Notes under the pieces: model-generated | What the model was told of the DNA's origin: nothing | What the model saw: the letters and a program-made list of their open reading frames with translations, nothing else | Databases searched by the model: none | Assembly: GCA_964348665.1 (NCBI GenBank) | Contig: CAYGDP010000013.1 | Location: 1-64,000, forward strand | From: CAYGDP01 sp964348665 | GTDB lineage: Bacteria; Verrucomicrobiota; Verrucomicrobiia; Palsa-1439; CAYGDP01 | Direction of reading: 5' to 3' | Length of the DNA stretch: 64,000 bases | Part shown: piece after piece, positions 9,554-17,718 of the stretch | How the letters are laid out: every line of letters begins with the position of its first letter | How positions within the stretch are numbered: the first letter of the stretch is position 1 | Translations under genes and position numbers: made by a program

Positions 9554-11301
9554 GCGATAAACTCAATCTTCCGTCGGTCACTACAGTCCGTCGCGCCGCC
9601 GCGTCAGTGGACTTGGGTGACCTGCTTTTGCAACAGAACGTCATCACCCGCGAGCAACTCGATAATGCACGCAAAAAAGTGTCAATGAGCGGGGAGGCGC
9701 TCGACCGCGTCATTGTCAGTTCCGGATACGCGACGGAAGAAGCCGTGTTGCGGGAATTATCCAAGACTCTGAACCTCCCGTTCGTGCGGCTGGGGGATTT
9801 GACGATTGACCCGGCCATTGTCGGCAAAGTTCCGGCGAAACTAGTGTTGACCTACCGGTTCATGCCCGTCGAGTTTAACAATGGCTCCTGCACGGTTGCC
9901 ATCAGCGACCCGTTGAACATGAACGACCTCGAAACTCTCAAGCTCTCACTCGGCTGCCAAATCAAGCCGGTTCTAGCGACCAGCGCGGACATCGGGGATA
10001 TGGTGAAGAAATTGTACGGGCTGGGCGCCGATACCATTCAACGAATGGCCGATTTGATGCCGACCGCGGCGCCCACCGCCGATATCACCGATGAAGACAT
10101 TGACGCGCAGGGACAGAATCCGTCCGTCATCAAGTTTGTCAATCAACTTCTGATTGAGGCGTTGGCGGCGGATGCGACGGACATTCATATCGAGCCGTTT
10201 GAGACCAAATTACGAGTTCGATTCCGTGTGGATGGTATCATGCTGGAACAAACGACGCCGCCGGGTCTGAACCGCTTCAAAAGTGCCATTGCCAGCCGCG
10301 TCAAAATCATGGCGCAATTGAACATTGCCGAGCGTCGAATGCCGCAGGATGGACGCATCCGAATCAAAATGGCGGGGGAAGAATTCGATCTGCGCGTCAG
10401 TGTATTGCCGACGCGCTGGGGGGAAACCGTCAACATGCGTATCCTGAACCGTAAAAACATTTTTTACGACCTCGAACATCTCGGCTTGACGGGCGGACAA
10501 TTGGATTTGATCCAGCGTCTCATTGATTTACCGCACGGGATTGTATTGGTTACTGGGCCAACCGGCAGCGGCAAGACCACCACGCTTTACGCCGTTCTCC
10601 AGAAAATCAATGTTGGCGATATGAAGATCATCACCATCGAGGACCCCATCGAATATCAGCTGGAAGGCGTTTCGCAAGTGCAGATCCACGAAAAGATCGA
10701 GCTTTCGTTCGCCCGCGCGCTGCGAAGTTTTCTGCGTCACGATCCCGATATTATTCTCGTGGGCGAAATTCGCGACCCGGAAACGGCGCAAATCGCCATC
10801 CAGGCGGCGCTTACCGGTCATTTGGTCTTCAGCACGGTACACACCAACGACGCTCCGGGCGCAGTCACCCGTCTGATTGACATGGGTGTCGAGCCATTTC
10901 TGGTTGCATCGGCGTTCGAAGGCATTATCGCGCAGCGGCTCGTTCGAAGAATTTGCCAGCATTGCAAGGAGGAGGATAAACCGAGCGCACCACTTCTCGA
11001 GGAAGTGAAACGGACGTTTCCTGACCGCAAGGAATTCAAATTCTGGAAGGGCAAAGGCTGTCCGGCCTGCAAATATACCGGCTACAAAGGGCGCGTGGCG
11101 ATTTTTGAAATCATGATGATGACCGAGGAAATCCGCAGCCTGGTAACACGGAACAGTCCAACGGGCATCCTTCGCCAACAGGCCGTCAACGAAGGCCTGA
11201 CAACCCTCCGTATGGATGGCTGGAGCAAAGTGCTCGACGGGGTGACCTCCATTCGCGAAGTTCTCGCGATCGCTCGCCTTGGCGATTTGACCTATAAATG
11301 A
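9550..11301 (+). CDS. pilB: Type IV pilus / type II secretion assembly ATPase (PilB/GspE)
   Basis: The 583-residue sequence shows the full family layout. An N-terminal GSPII_E-type domain (LGDLLLQQNVITREQLDNA) precedes the ATPase core with Walker A GPTGSGKTT at residues 336-344. The Asp-box region (IEDPIEYQL), Walker B (DPDIILVGEIRDPETA) and the His-box (TGHLVFSTVHTND) follow. A tetracysteine zinc motif is complete at Cys469/Cys472 and Cys504/Cys507. The enzyme powers pilin extraction and polymerisation from the cytoplasmic side. PilM neighbours favour PilB, while the zinc motif is also typical of GspE. No PilT-type retraction ATPase is encoded in the window. The gene overlaps both neighbours by 4 nt. 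Confidence 0.95.
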   Translation: MSDKLNLPSVTTVRRAAASVDLGDLLLQQNVITREQLDNARKKVSMSGEALDRVIVSSGYATEEAVLRELSKTLNLPFVRLGDLTIDPAIVGKVPAKLVLTYRFMPVEFNNGSCTVAISDPLNMNDLETLKLSLGCQIKPVLATSADIGDMVKKLYGLGADTIQRMADLMPTAAPTADITDEDIDAQGQNPSVIKFVNQLLIEALAADATDIHIEPFETKLRVRFRVDGIMLEQTTPPGLNRFKSAIASRVKIMAQLNIAERRMPQDGRIRIKMAGEEFDLRVSVLPTRWGETVNMRILNRKNIFYDLEHLGLTGGQLDLIQRLIDLPHGIVLVTGPTGSGKTTTLYAVLQKINVGDMKIITIEDPIEYQLEGVSQVQIHEKIELSFARALRSFLRHDPDIILVGEIRDPETAQIAIQAALTGHLVFSTVHTNDAPGAVTRLIDMGVEPFLVASAFEGIIAQRLVRRICQHCKEEDKPSAPLLEEVKRTFPDRKEFKFWKGKGCPACKYTGYKGRVAIFEIMMMTEEIRSLVTRNSPTGILRQQAVNEGLTTLRMDGWSKVLDGVTSIREVLAIARLGDLTYK

Positions 11302-11933
11302 ACCAGCGAACTGCGCTCGCCTTTGGCATTGCCGTTGTGTTGACTGGTTTCTTGGGCCTTTTTTTCTGGCAACAGCATACCCGAACGGTCGGCGATTTGG
11401 TCCGCGAAATCGAATCCCTGAACGATCGGTTGGGCGAGAGCAACCGGGCGATTCATCAAAGAGACAAGTCGCTTGATGAAATTGCCGCCAAGGTGAGCGA
11501 CCAACTCTCTGGCGCCAAGGAATTACAGCAAACGACGGCCGGGAAATTATCGGAGGCACTGGCCGCGTATCAGAAACTTCAACAGGAATTTGATGTTCAA
11601 GCAGCACGCCATCGTGCGCTATCAAAGTCGTGGGAAGAATCGCAACGGCAAGGCGAGGACTTGGCGGCGAAACTGTCAGTCACCCAGCGGGAACTTCAGG
11701 GGACGATCAAGGATAAAACCAAGGCCGAGCAATCGCTTGCAGACGCCACAAAGAATTGGAGGGAAATACAGGCAAAGCATCAAGAGACCCTGATCGAGCT
11801 GGCCCAAACGAAACAAGCCGTTGCCGCCATTGAGAAAAAACTGAAAGAAGTCGAGACCCAGATTGTTGTCCTTCGCGCGGAATTGGAAAAGGCGAAACAG
11901 CCTCCCGCCCCTCCCAACCCAATTTCCAAATAG
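11298..11933 (+). CDS. Membrane-anchored coiled-coil protein, last gene of the pilus locus
   Basis: The ATG at 11298 overlaps the ATPase stop (ATGA). The 211-residue product has one N-terminal membrane helix (ALAFGIAVVLTGFLGLFFW). Almost all the rest is heptad-patterned coiled coil rich in Glu, Lys, Gln and Ala, and it ends in a short proline tail (PPAPPNPISK). No enzymatic motif is visible. The tight coupling to the ATPase gene suggests a structural or scaffolding part of the same machine, perhaps in the place of a platform or alignment protein. I do not recognise a named family. Confidence 0.7.
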   Translation: MNQRTALAFGIAVVLTGFLGLFFWQQHTRTVGDLVREIESLNDRLGESNRAIHQRDKSLDEIAAKVSDQLSGAKELQQTTAGKLSEALAAYQKLQQEFDVQAARHRALSKSWEESQRQGEDLAAKLSVTQRELQGTIKDKTKAEQSLADATKNWREIQAKHQETLIELAQTKQAVAAIEKKLKEVETQIVVLRAELEKAKQPPAPPNPISK

Positions 11934-11963
11934 GGTAAGAATTGTAATCGCCCAGCGCTGGCG

Positions 11964-14441
11964 TCATTGCTGCGATAGTTTTTTAAGAAATTCTATCTCC
12001 GCTTCGGTGAGTTGCTGGTTTAAGGCGAGTGACGATTTATCCGCAGGATTAATCTGCAGACACCAGCCAGCTACGCCGGAATTCAGGGCGACGTCCAAGT
12101 CGAGATATAGATCGGGTGCGACACGGTCAGGCGGACCGAATGGAACGGGGACCGTCTCGTAAAGCAATGGAGATTGCTTGCCAGTTTTGATGATCTGGTT
12201 TAGGTCTCGTTCTGCGGAAGACTGCGTGACCGTTGGCGGTTGTACCGGCCGCCGAATCGTAATGAAATCGAGCGGTACATCCTTATGCCGGGCAAGAAAA
12301 TCCTCCGAAGAGATACCGCTTGAGTGGGAAACGGTTACGGATCGCCACGGGTCGATGGATTTGATTTTATCGCGGAATTGCCGGACATCGGCCATTGGTA
12401 TCACGGGTTCCGGCGTTGTCCCATCGAGATTGAAATAGACGTTTCGGTGAGGCAATAAGATTTCTGTCAATCGAACCAAAGCTTTCTGATGGGCGGATGA
12501 GTCTGCAAAGGACGACCGGGACAGAGTTACGCCAACGATCATACCTCGTTGCATCGCTGATTCGCAGATATTTTTGAGGGCTGGAAGCCGATTGGATTCG
12601 ATTGAGCCATCGCTTTGGAAATCGGATGCCTGGATGACGATCAAATTGCAGTTGTTTTTCTTGAGATCGTCCATGTCGGCGTGGAGGATTTCATCTGTTT
12701 TCTGCAGTGCATTGGGGTAGTTGATGCCGACGAGAATGCTCGGGTGGCCGGAAAGGTAAAAGGAATGGCGATAGGGGAGGAAAACGGATCGGGCGCGCGC
12801 TTGCGGCAGCCATTCCAGGAGGGGTTTTGATCCCGGATCCAGCTTGGCGGCTGCCTCGAGAAATGCAAGTTGTTCTTGGTGAATCGGTGCGATTTCCTCT
12901 TGCGGATCTGCCGCGTGCACTTTTGTCCAAAGAGCATCGGCAAAGGCGTTATCGCCATTTTTTTGCGACAAGATGGCTATCGTCGCTTGGAGGGTTTTGT
13001 TGCGGGGATGATATTCTAACGCATTGAGGTGATGTCGCAGTTGGCTTTCGCTGTTCGACAGGTAATTCACCGGCACACGAAACGGACCTACGGCTATCAC
13101 CCACGCAATTCCTGAAAGTACAGCCAAAACAATCCACGCGGTCGCCTGTTGTCGCGCATAACGCTGAAACGCTGCAATCCCGTTCCGTTGCCACGGTTCC
13201 GCGATGCGCACGGCGGCTTGCGCAACAACAATCATGATCAGTGGCACCACGGAGAGCAGGTATCGTTGCCAATCCAAAGCGTAAGTAATGGTTGTGATAG
13301 CCAAAATCACGATCGTGATGACCGTCAGAATCCGGGCGGAGGACAACGCAGGAGGTTCCGTCCGTGTTCCCACCCATAGCTCGCGAACGGCAGTGGCCAT
13401 CCCAAACAGAAACAGGAATAGGTCGGCGGGAACATGACACAAGGTATAAAACGCGCTTTCCTGGAAAAATAAATGGCGAACCTCGGCGACCAGTTTGCAG
13501 AGCCAGTTATCAAAGACAAATATAAAAAAAAATTTCCGCTGCAGCTCGACCAAATCCAATCGGACGGTGTACATTTTGATGATGTTGCCGACTGGGCTCT
13601 CCCAAAACGTCGGGTTGATTGCCACAATCAGCAATAGCGCGAAAAAGATGACACCGATTCCGAGAACGATCAGTCGACCTCGGAGCGCCGGCTTTTTCTC
13701 GATCCAAAAGGCCAGACCGCAGAGCGCAAACCAACTGCACCACGCCATCACCGCGCTGATCTTGGTTAGAAAACCAAGGGCAAATAATATCCCCAATGAA
13801 AACGACCCCAACATTATTTGGCGATTCCATGTGAATGGGTTTGAGAATTGCCTCGCCAGCCAAGCTTGGAGAGCAAGCGCCGACGTGATCCAAAATAATA
13901 TCTGGGTGTCAAACATCCCAAGTGAGCTCGCGGATTGAAAGAGTGGGTTGCACGATGTCAAAAATGCTGCGATGACACCAACAGCTTGCGAAATTTGCGC
14001 TCCAAGAAGGTAGACCGACAGCAGGGTCAACAAGCCAAAACAAAACGAGACATCTCGTATTGCCAGAATGGCTTTTGGATTCGTCCGACGCTGGACTTCG
14101 TCCAGAAAATCTTTCCAGCGGTAGAGGTCGAACCCATTTTCGTGCCACCACTTTTTATTCTCCGGCGATGTTTCCACGAGTCCTTGCCGCGAGAGGGCGG
14201 CGCCAAATATCCATTTCCCGAGCGGAGGATGGCTGTAGGCTTCGAGGTCTTGCCAGTCGGGATGAGTCCATTGGCCGCGCTGAAATGCCAGGTGATAGTA
14301 ATACGTGAAAAAGACTCCAGCGCTCTCGTCTACATCTCCCGACGGATCCGCCCGATGGAGTAGATGATGGACTGTTACCGGGGTTGCGATGAGGAGCGCT
14401 AGCCCAAGGCAAAGAAAAATTCGTCGGGTATTGAGGTTCAA
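11964..14441 (-). CDS. GT-C membrane glycosyltransferase (PMT/ArnT type) with C-terminal barrel-like domain
   Basis: The 825-residue product starts with a membrane helix and then a large first loop with VDESAGVFFTYYY and YSHPPLGKW, the acidic and HPPL-type loop motifs of polyprenol-phosphate-sugar glycosyltransferases (GT39/GT83). About ten more hydrophobic segments follow to residue 440. Residues 470-540 resemble a TPR-like helical pair. The last 280 residues (from YLSGHPSILVGINYP) are soluble and look like a TIM-barrel glycosidase fold of GH5 type. In that part NLDGTTPEP stands where an NEP-type acid/base motif would be expected, so activity is uncertain. It converges on the pilus locus with 30 bp between stops. 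It may glycosylate pilins or surface proteins, but nothing in the sequence proves that. Confidence 0.8.
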   Translation of the reverse strand: MNLNTRRIFLCLGLALLIATPVTVHHLLHRADPSGDVDESAGVFFTYYYHLAFQRGQWTHPDWQDLEAYSHPPLGKWIFGAALSRQGLVETSPENKKWWHENGFDLYRWKDFLDEVQRRTNPKAILAIRDVSFCFGLLTLLSVYLLGAQISQAVGVIAAFLTSCNPLFQSASSLGMFDTQILFWITSALALQAWLARQFSNPFTWNRQIMLGSFSLGILFALGFLTKISAVMAWCSWFALCGLAFWIEKKPALRGRLIVLGIGVIFFALLLIVAINPTFWESPVGNIIKMYTVRLDLVELQRKFFFIFVFDNWLCKLVAEVRHLFFQESAFYTLCHVPADLFLFLFGMATAVRELWVGTRTEPPALSSARILTVITIVILAITTITYALDWQRYLLSVVPLIMIVVAQAAVRIAEPWQRNGIAAFQRYARQQATAWIVLAVLSGIAWVIAVGPFRVPVNYLSNSESQLRHHLNALEYHPRNKTLQATIAILSQKNGDNAFADALWTKVHAADPQEEIAPIHQEQLAFLEAAAKLDPGSKPLLEWLPQARARSVFLPYRHSFYLSGHPSILVGINYPNALQKTDEILHADMDDLKKNNCNLIVIQASDFQSDGSIESNRLPALKNICESAMQRGMIVGVTLSRSSFADSSAHQKALVRLTEILLPHRNVYFNLDGTTPEPVIPMADVRQFRDKIKSIDPWRSVTVSHSSGISSEDFLARHKDVPLDFITIRRPVQPPTVTQSSAERDLNQIIKTGKQSPLLYETVPVPFGPPDRVAPDLYLDLDVALNSGVAGWCLQINPADKSSLALNQQLTEAEIEFLKKLSQQ

Positions 14442-14517
14442 TCGTTGTGGGTCGAGTAAACCAATTTGGCAATGAATCGAATGATCAATTGCTCCAAGGC
14501 CAGTCTCATCGATACAA

Positions 14518-14590
<73 letters not shown>

Positions 14591-14636
14591 AATCAATTGC
14601 ACGCGGGACTATACGAGCACCAACCCGTTCGGTCAA

Positions 14637-14673
14637 GACAAGCTGTCACACCTTGTCGCATGAGAGAGACAAG
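14637..14673. promoter_or_regulatory. Inverted/direct repeat GACAAG-N9-CTTGTC-N10-GACAAG before hsp20
   Basis: GACAAG at 14637-14642 is the reverse complement of CTTGTC at 14652-14657, and a second GACAAG lies at 14668-14673. The 9-nt spacer is the size seen in CIRCE-type operators, but the arms are not CIRCE. It sits in the 190-bp leader between tRNA-Phe and hsp20 and could be a binding site for a heat-shock regulator. It could also arise by chance. Confidence 0.3.
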
Positions 14674-14780
14674 TTTGCACAGAACGAGTTGTTAATCCAG
14701 CTTGGACAAGAGCGGATCGAGCCGGCATCCAATTTGCTTCAAGTGGAAACGTGAATTCAAATCGAAAGGAGGTGAGCAAG

Positions 14781-15248
14781 ATGAGCATTGTACGTTGGAC
14801 TCCCCGGTCGGAATGGGATCCGTTCGCGGGGCTGATGGACTTGCAACGGGAGATGAGCCAGATATTCGGCTCACCGCACGGGCAGATTCCCATCGTGGGA
14901 TTGGGAAACGCCGATGGCGGCTGGTTGCCGGCCATGGATGTCTTCGAAATTGACGACAATGTCCATGTCAAGATGGACTTGCCGGGGCTCTCGCGCGACG
15001 ATGTCCAGATTACCGTTCGAGATAATCTCCTGACGATTCAGGGCGAGAAAAAGCACCGGAACGACGTCAAGGAGGAACAATACTATCGAATGGAACGCGT
15101 GTTTGGATCGTTTACGCGGACGATTCAGTTGCCCGCGTTCATCGACCGTGACAAGGTCGCGGCGAAGTTCAAAGATGGCGTGCTGGACATTGTCCTGCCG
15201 AAAGTTCCGGAAGCGAAACAGAAACCGATCCCGGTTCAAGAGGATTGA
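14781..15248 (+). CDS. Small heat-shock protein, Hsp20/alpha-crystallin family
   Basis: I placed the start at ATG 14781 because a near-perfect Shine-Dalgarno (AAAGGAGGTGA, 14766-14776) precedes it; an in-frame GTG at 14751 lies upstream of that site. The 155-residue chaperone has the usual variable N-terminus, then an alpha-crystallin domain (residues about 45-145) with PAMDVFEIDDNVHVKMDLPG, RDNLLTIQGEKK and FKDGVLDIVLPK. The C-terminus keeps the I-x-V anchor (KPIPVQED). It is an ATP-independent holdase in the cytoplasm. The 3' end overlaps the convergent zinc-ribbon gene by 13 bp. Confidence 0.95.
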   Translation: MSIVRWTPRSEWDPFAGLMDLQREMSQIFGSPHGQIPIVGLGNADGGWLPAMDVFEIDDNVHVKMDLPGLSRDDVQITVRDNLLTIQGEKKHRNDVKEEQYYRMERVFGSFTRTIQLPAFIDRDKVAAKFKDGVLDIVLPKVPEAKQKPIPVQED

Positions 15249-15811
15249 TTGCCAGCAGTTGTTTCGGGAGCTGGCATCATCGAAGCGCCGTCCATCGTGG
15301 ACGGCGCTTCTGCTTTCGGCGGAGAAAGGAGAGTGGCGATTTGCCGCTGGGTATCTTCGAGTTGGTCGAGCCGGAGCCCCGGGTCGGGGATGATGAAGCT
15401 CTCGCCGGTTTTTGCATGTTCGTAACAGAGAACGCGGCGACCGTTCTCCGCGGTGGTTTTCTCGCGCGGCTTGAGGATTCGTTTGCGTTCCAGCATCACA
15501 GCAAGGATGTAGCGCGAGTTGGCGTGCGATGGATCCGGCGATTCCATCAATTTGCGCAGCAACGATTCAGCGGTCTCTTTCTTCACGGCATCTTTTTGTT
15601 CCGGAGGCGGAGGGAGTTGAAAAACTCCTTCCCAGTGCGAGATCGCGCCCGCCGGGTCGCTATTGTCCCAGCACGTTGCACACAGGTCGCGGCGCTGATA
15701 GCCTGTCTCTGTGAACAGCAGAAGTGTGTGGTAAGCTTGCGCCGCGGTAAACGGCTGCTGGCATCCCACGCATATGTGTCCACGCTGCTGAATGTTCCAT
15801 TCTTCGTTCAT
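15236..15811 (-). CDS. Zinc-ribbon-like protein of unknown function
   Basis: I chose the ATG at 15811 because it overlaps the pgpA stop by ATGA; a start at 15838 would add nine residues inside pgpA. The 191-residue cytoplasmic product has two cysteine pairs near the N-terminus (CVGC in HICVGCQQPF and CATC in RDLCATCWDN), spaced as in a treble-clef or zinc-ribbon. A middle region with conserved-looking VMLERKRILKPRE follows, then a low-complexity Ala/Pro-rich tail. I do not recognise a named family. It is last in the ftsK-rodZ-pgsA-pgpA operon, and the tail overlaps the hsp20 3' end. Confidence 0.8.
   Translation of the reverse strand: MNEEWNIQQRGHICVGCQQPFTAAQAYHTLLLFTETGYQRRDLCATCWDNSDPAGAISHWEGVFQLPPPPEQKDAVKKETAESLLRKLMESPDPSHANSRYILAVMLERKRILKPREKTTAENGRRVLCYEHAKTGESFIIPDPGLRLDQLEDTQRQIATLLSPPKAEAPSTMDGASMMPAPETTAGNQSS
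15251..15310. terminator. Two adjacent hairpins at the hsp20 / zinc-ribbon gene convergence
   Basis: GCCAGC (15251-15256) pairs with GCTGGC (15270-15275). Then a perfect 13-bp stem, GAAGCGCCGTCCA / TGGACGGCGCTTC, closes over the 3-nt loop TCG at 15282-15310. The hairpins begin 2 nt after the hsp20 stop and lie inside the end of the opposite reading frame. No clear T-run follows, so factor-independent termination is not certain; mRNA 3'-end protection is an alternative. Confidence 0.5.
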
Positions 15812-16332
15812 GCGCGTAAACTTGTAATCCAAAACCAACCGAATAACAAGAGCGCCGACACCGATGACGTCATTATCGCGGCCAGCAAATCGTCCGCAAC
15901 AATTCCCCAGCCGCCCGCAAACTTCTGGGCATTCCTCACTGGGGGAGGTTTTAGGATGTCGAAGATCCGAAAAATGGCGAACACAACCGCGAGATTCACC
16001 CAGTAAAATGCAGGGCGATCGGTGAACGACCAGTCCGGAGCGAATTTTCCAAAGATCAACTCGGTCCCCAGCATCGCAATGGGAAAACAGGCGAGCTCAT
16101 CAATTACGATCTCCTGTGCATCTATTTTGTCCAATATCGTTTCCGCTCGACCCGCCACCCCGATGGCGGCCACGACGCCCAATACTGTAACCACAGCGTA
16201 CAGGGTCAGAGACGGCAATTGGCGGAGGGCAAAATACAATCCAACACCGACGATTGTTCCGTATGTTCCTTTGGGACCCGGCAAGTAGCCGACTCCGAAC
16301 CCGCTGGCGAGGAAAAGGGTCAGTCGTCTCAC
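15808..16332 (-). CDS. pgpA: Phosphatidylglycerophosphatase A
   Basis: The 174-residue integral membrane protein has the PgpA hallmark residues: LASGFGVGYLPGPKGTYGT near the N-terminus, DAQEIVIDELACF in the middle and FRIFDILKPPPV followed by GGWGIVADDLLAA. PgpA removes phosphate from phosphatidylglycerophosphate to make phosphatidylglycerol. It directly follows pgsA, whose product makes the substrate, and overlaps that gene by 4 nt, so two consecutive steps of the pathway are translationally coupled. Confidence 0.95.
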   Translation of the reverse strand: MRRLTLFLASGFGVGYLPGPKGTYGTIVGVGLYFALRQLPSLTLYAVVTVLGVVAAIGVAGRAETILDKIDAQEIVIDELACFPIAMLGTELIFGKFAPDWSFTDRPAFYWVNLAVVFAIFRIFDILKPPPVRNAQKFAGGWGIVADDLLAAIMTSSVSALLLFGWFWITSLRA

Positions 16333-16946
16333 TTCGTTTCGTCCAGCAAATCGCGGTGTTTCCAGAAATATTCAACGCCGGAGGTCACTGTGAATGTCAC
16401 GGCGATAATGACAACGCTAAGATAGATGATCGGCAATAAATCGAGAAATCGCGCCTGTCGTTCCAGGTTCGCAAACAGCCATCGTCCATAATCATGGTCG
16501 AGAGTTTCCCCGACGAGGATGACAATCACGGCGACGAGTTGCGACACGGTTTTCTGCTTGCCGCTCGTTCCCGCGGCGATGCTTCTCCCGCGACCGGCCG
16601 CCAGCACGCGCAATCCTGTCACCGCAATTTCGCGGGACACAATGACAATGACCGCCCACACCGGGACGATCGTTGCGCCCAGCGGCGGGTCGAATCGCAC
16701 CGTCAGAAAACAGAGGAACGCCGAAAGGACGAGAATTTTATCAGCGAGGGGATCGAAGAGATCGCCGAACACGGTTCGTTGGCCGCGTTCTCGGGCGATT
16801 TTGCCGTCATAATAGTCAGTTAGCGCCGCAGCGATAAAGACCAACAGGGCGGCCGTGTTCGAATATTCCTTTCCGGACAGAAAAAGCGCAATAAACAAGA
16901 CTGTCAGTGCAATCCGCGTGAGAGTGAGTTTGTTGGCTAAGTTCAT
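16329..16946 (-). CDS. pgsA: CDP-diacylglycerol-glycerol-3-phosphate 3-phosphatidyltransferase
   Basis: The 205-residue membrane enzyme carries the CDP-alcohol phosphatidyltransferase signature D-G-x2-A-R-x8-G-x3-D-x3-D, seen here as DGKIARERG followed by FGDLFDPLADK (residues about 47-70). Six hydrophobic segments fit the family topology. It condenses CDP-diacylglycerol with glycerol-3-phosphate at the inner membrane, the committed step to phosphatidylglycerol. It overlaps rodZ-like and pgpA by 4 nt each. Confidence 0.95.
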   Translation of the reverse strand: MNLANKLTLTRIALTVLFIALFLSGKEYSNTAALLVFIAAALTDYYDGKIARERGQRTVFGDLFDPLADKILVLSAFLCFLTVRFDPPLGATIVPVWAVIVIVSREIAVTGLRVLAAGRGRSIAAGTSGKQKTVSQLVAVIVILVGETLDHDYGRWLFANLERQARFLDLLPIIYLSVVIIAVTFTVTSGVEYFWKHRDLLDETK

Positions 16947-17692
16947 CGAGCTGCACCCGGGGGAGGAAAATCTTTGGCCACTGGTTCACCGTCGCGACCC
17001 AGGCGCGCCTGCCATTTGCCGTCGAATGCCACGTTGGCCGCTGCTGAATCGCTTAATTCGAGCCGGAATTGCTTTGCTGCGAATTCCTGGCTTTTCCCGG
17101 CGGCGAGTTGTCCGTCAAACTTCGTCTGCCCGTCGGCGATAACTTTCACGCGCAACGGACGATAGGCTTCCACAGAAAGAACATGGACAACGTCGGTGGC
17201 GTGGGAGGGGAGGGGAATAATGTCGTTGTTGAGGCGCGGCTCCGCAAAAAATTCACGAGGAGCTTGCGGCGACGTCTTTGTCGCCGTGGTTTTCGGCGTT
17301 GGATTTCGTCCGCGCCACCAGTTTGTCGCGACGACTCCGATGAGCAGGGCGATGATTAAAATGGCAAAACCGATCATCGGCGGCGTAATGAGCAATCGCT
17401 CGGGCGCGCGCACCGGGCTGTTGGCATTAGGCTCCACTTGTGGCAAATGCCGCTGGATCCCGCCGGCGTCCCGCGCGTACTGGTCGGAGATGGCGCGGCC
17501 GTCGAGTCCGAGATAATCGCCGTAAATTTTGAGATACGATTTGACGTAAATCGGCGCAGGGATTTCGTCAAACTTGTCGGCTTCCAGCGCCAGGAGGTAT
17601 TCGAGTTTGACCTTGGTCGCCTGGGCGGCTTGATCGACGGTCAGACTTTTGCGCGCGCGCGCGGCGCGAAGTTGGTAGCCGATGGTTTCCAT
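16943..17692 (-). CDS. RodZ-like membrane-anchored helix-turn-helix protein
   Basis: The 249-residue product has an N-terminal Cro/C1-type HTH of RodZ type (GYQLRAARARKSLTVDQAAQATKV followed by LLALEADKFDEIPAPIYVKSYLKIYG), a cytoplasmic linker and one membrane helix at about residues 127-146. The extracytoplasmic C-terminal beta-domain ends in a DUF4115-like stretch (VLSVEAYRPLRVKVIADG). RodZ links MreB filaments to the wall-elongation machinery and sets rod shape. Position between ftsK and pgsA fits an envelope/cell-division operon. Confidence 0.85.
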   Translation of the reverse strand: METIGYQLRAARARKSLTVDQAAQATKVKLEYLLALEADKFDEIPAPIYVKSYLKIYGDYLGLDGRAISDQYARDAGGIQRHLPQVEPNANSPVRAPERLLITPPMIGFAILIIALLIGVVATNWWRGRNPTPKTTATKTSPQAPREFFAEPRLNNDIIPLPSHATDVVHVLSVEAYRPLRVKVIADGQTKFDGQLAAGKSQEFAAKQFRLELSDSAAANVAFDGKWQARLGRDGEPVAKDFPPPGAAR

Positions 17693-17718
17693 GCGTCAGT
17701 CGGCGCGGCGCACGGCGC

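Noticed and set aside
14701..14729. Sigma-32-type promoter before hsp20 (CTTGGAC, 15 bp, CGGCATC)
   Set aside because: The match to the -10 element is poor, and no heat-shock sigma factor is seen in the window to support it.
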